Shown here: positions 45,801 to 46,271 of the stretch, in pieces
How the letters are laid out: each line of letters begins with the position of its first letter
Numbering within the stretch: position 1 is the stretch's first letter
Assembly (NCBI GenBank): GCA_947471505.1
Contig: CANIWM010000053.1
Location: 1 to 46,271, forward strand
Source of the DNA: Chthoniobacteraceae bacterium
GTDB lineage: Bacteria; Verrucomicrobiota; Verrucomicrobiia; Chthoniobacterales; Chthoniobacteraceae
Direction: 5' to 3'
Length of the DNA stretch: 46,271 bases
Made by a program: the position numbers and the translations under genes
Notes under the pieces: generated by a model
Seen by the model: only the letters and a program-made list of their open reading frames with translations
Told to the model about the DNA's origin: nothing
Databases searched by the model: none

Positions 45801-45888
45801 TGGCGGAGGGAGTAGGATTCGAACCCACGGGGCCTTTCGGCCCTCCGGTTTTCAAGACCGGCGCAATAGACCACTCTGCCATCCCTCC
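45801..45888 (-). tRNA. tRNA-Ser (anticodon UGA)
   Basis: On the minus strand the acceptor stem GGAGGGA pairs with TCCCTCC, followed by discriminator G and encoded CCA (45801-45803). The anticodon arm is CCGGT-CTTGAAA-ACCGG with anticodon TGA. The long variable arm GGGCCGAAAGGCCC is typical of Ser, and the T-arm is GTGGGTTCGAATCCTAC. It lies just 10 bp upstream of the kinase start. Confidence 0.96.
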
Positions 45889-46015
45889 AGCAAGCGCCAC
45901 ACATACCGGACTCCCCGAAGTCCGCAAGCGAACGTTCGGAAAATTGTCGCGATGCACCCCGCCCTACACGCTCAACCACCGCTCCGCCCGCCTTTGCAGC
46001 TCCGCCGCCGTCTGG

Positions 46016-46271
46016 ATGCACAGCTTGCACTTGATCGACTGCTTGTGCGCCTCCACCGGCTTCGGCGGCCAGCCCTTCCTCGCGGGCCAGATGGAGAAAG
46101 TGACCGCCGCCCGCGACCAGCGCACCATCCGCCAGCTCAACTATCGCATCCAAGTGGACGGCGGCATCAACCACACCACCGGCCAACAAAGCCGCACCGC
46201 CGGAGCCGACACCCTCGTCGCCGGCAGCAGCATCTTCGGAGCACCCGACATGGCCGCCGCCATCCGCACCC
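46016..46271 (+). pseudogene. rpe: 3' remnant of ribulose-phosphate 3-epimerase gene (runs off window)
   Basis: The frame encodes STGFGGQPFLAGQMEKV, then YRIQVDGGINHTTG and AGADTLVAGSSIFGAPDMAAAI, which are the C-terminal phosphate-binding motifs of Rpe. Upstream there is no room for the first ~140 residues, because tRNA-Ser ends at 45888 and the sequence before 46016 is not Rpe-like. The usual PGFGG loop reads TGFGG here, so Pro is missing. This looks like a truncated, decaying copy. Any 3' end is outside the window. Confidence 0.62.

Noticed and set aside
45929-45938. LexA-type box CGAACGTTCG
   Set aside because: Gram-positive-type LexA boxes need four bases between half-sites; here there are none, and no SOS gene follows.
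45791-46189. N-terminal extension of the CHASE3 kinase
   Set aside because: It crosses the complete tRNA-Ser gene on the same strand; the start at 45790 gives a normal TM1.

Overview
The window comes from a GC-rich member of the Verrucomicrobiota. The left edge is the 5' third of a 16S rRNA gene on the minus strand, and bases 6-23 match the EUB338-III probe target, which marks Verrucomicrobiales-type 16S. Other content fits this phylum: a DUF1501 Tat-exported protein, secreted proteins with a DxDxDG-NxxEYALG tail, few recognisable Shine-Dalgarno sequences, and the futalosine menaquinone gene mqnC. A position near the Spartobacteria/Chthoniobacterales is my inference from the V1-V2 text and is not proven.

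Layout. 1-1728: 16S 5' part, a long structured rRNA leader with a 108-bp tandem repeat, then no convincing gene. 1729-5818 (minus): hybrid sensor kinase followed by a DUF1501 protein. 5972-11045: an envelope block with a phosphate-type porin, a secreted protein built of 12-residue repeats, a vanadium haloperoxidase/PAP2 protein and an alginate-export-type porin; the two porins end in near-identical terminators. 11098-11333: a precisely phased 21-bp repeat array with a direct arm and an inverted arm. 11621-17791: an RND efflux operon (pump, adaptor, TolC-like channel) with an AbrB/VapB-like antitoxin and PIN toxin lodged between adaptor and channel. 17799-25887: mqnC, murI, a zinc-ribbon-like protein, a lipoprotein, two related membrane proteins, two secreted proteins and a 4-hydroxyproline epimerase-like enzyme. 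25962-31767: an ABC-2 operon with a membrane-anchored exported-domain protein, one ATPase and two paralogous permeases. 31822-36095: SIS-domain protein, small membrane protein, unknown protein, RsuA-type pseudouridine synthase and a convergent DUF116-polyprenyl synthetase fusion. 36448-40711: a putative NrdR box, dcd, nrdA and a GIY-YIG/T5orf172-like gene. 40712-42160: dispersed palindromic elements, an aspartyl-protease-like gene and a truncated gene. 42161-46271: tRNA-Leu(UAG), obg, a response regulator with its sensor kinase, tRNA-Ser(UGA) and a ribulose-phosphate 3-epimerase remnant that runs off the window.

How it works together. Clear functional units are the tripartite efflux operon, the ABC-2 exporter operon, the deoxynucleotide operon (dcd-nrdA, probably under NrdR) and the kinase-regulator pair at the right end. 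The items most worth following are the 21-bp phased array, the toxin-antitoxin pair translationally coupled to the TolC gene, the 12-residue-repeat exported protein, and the DUF116-prenyl synthase fusion.
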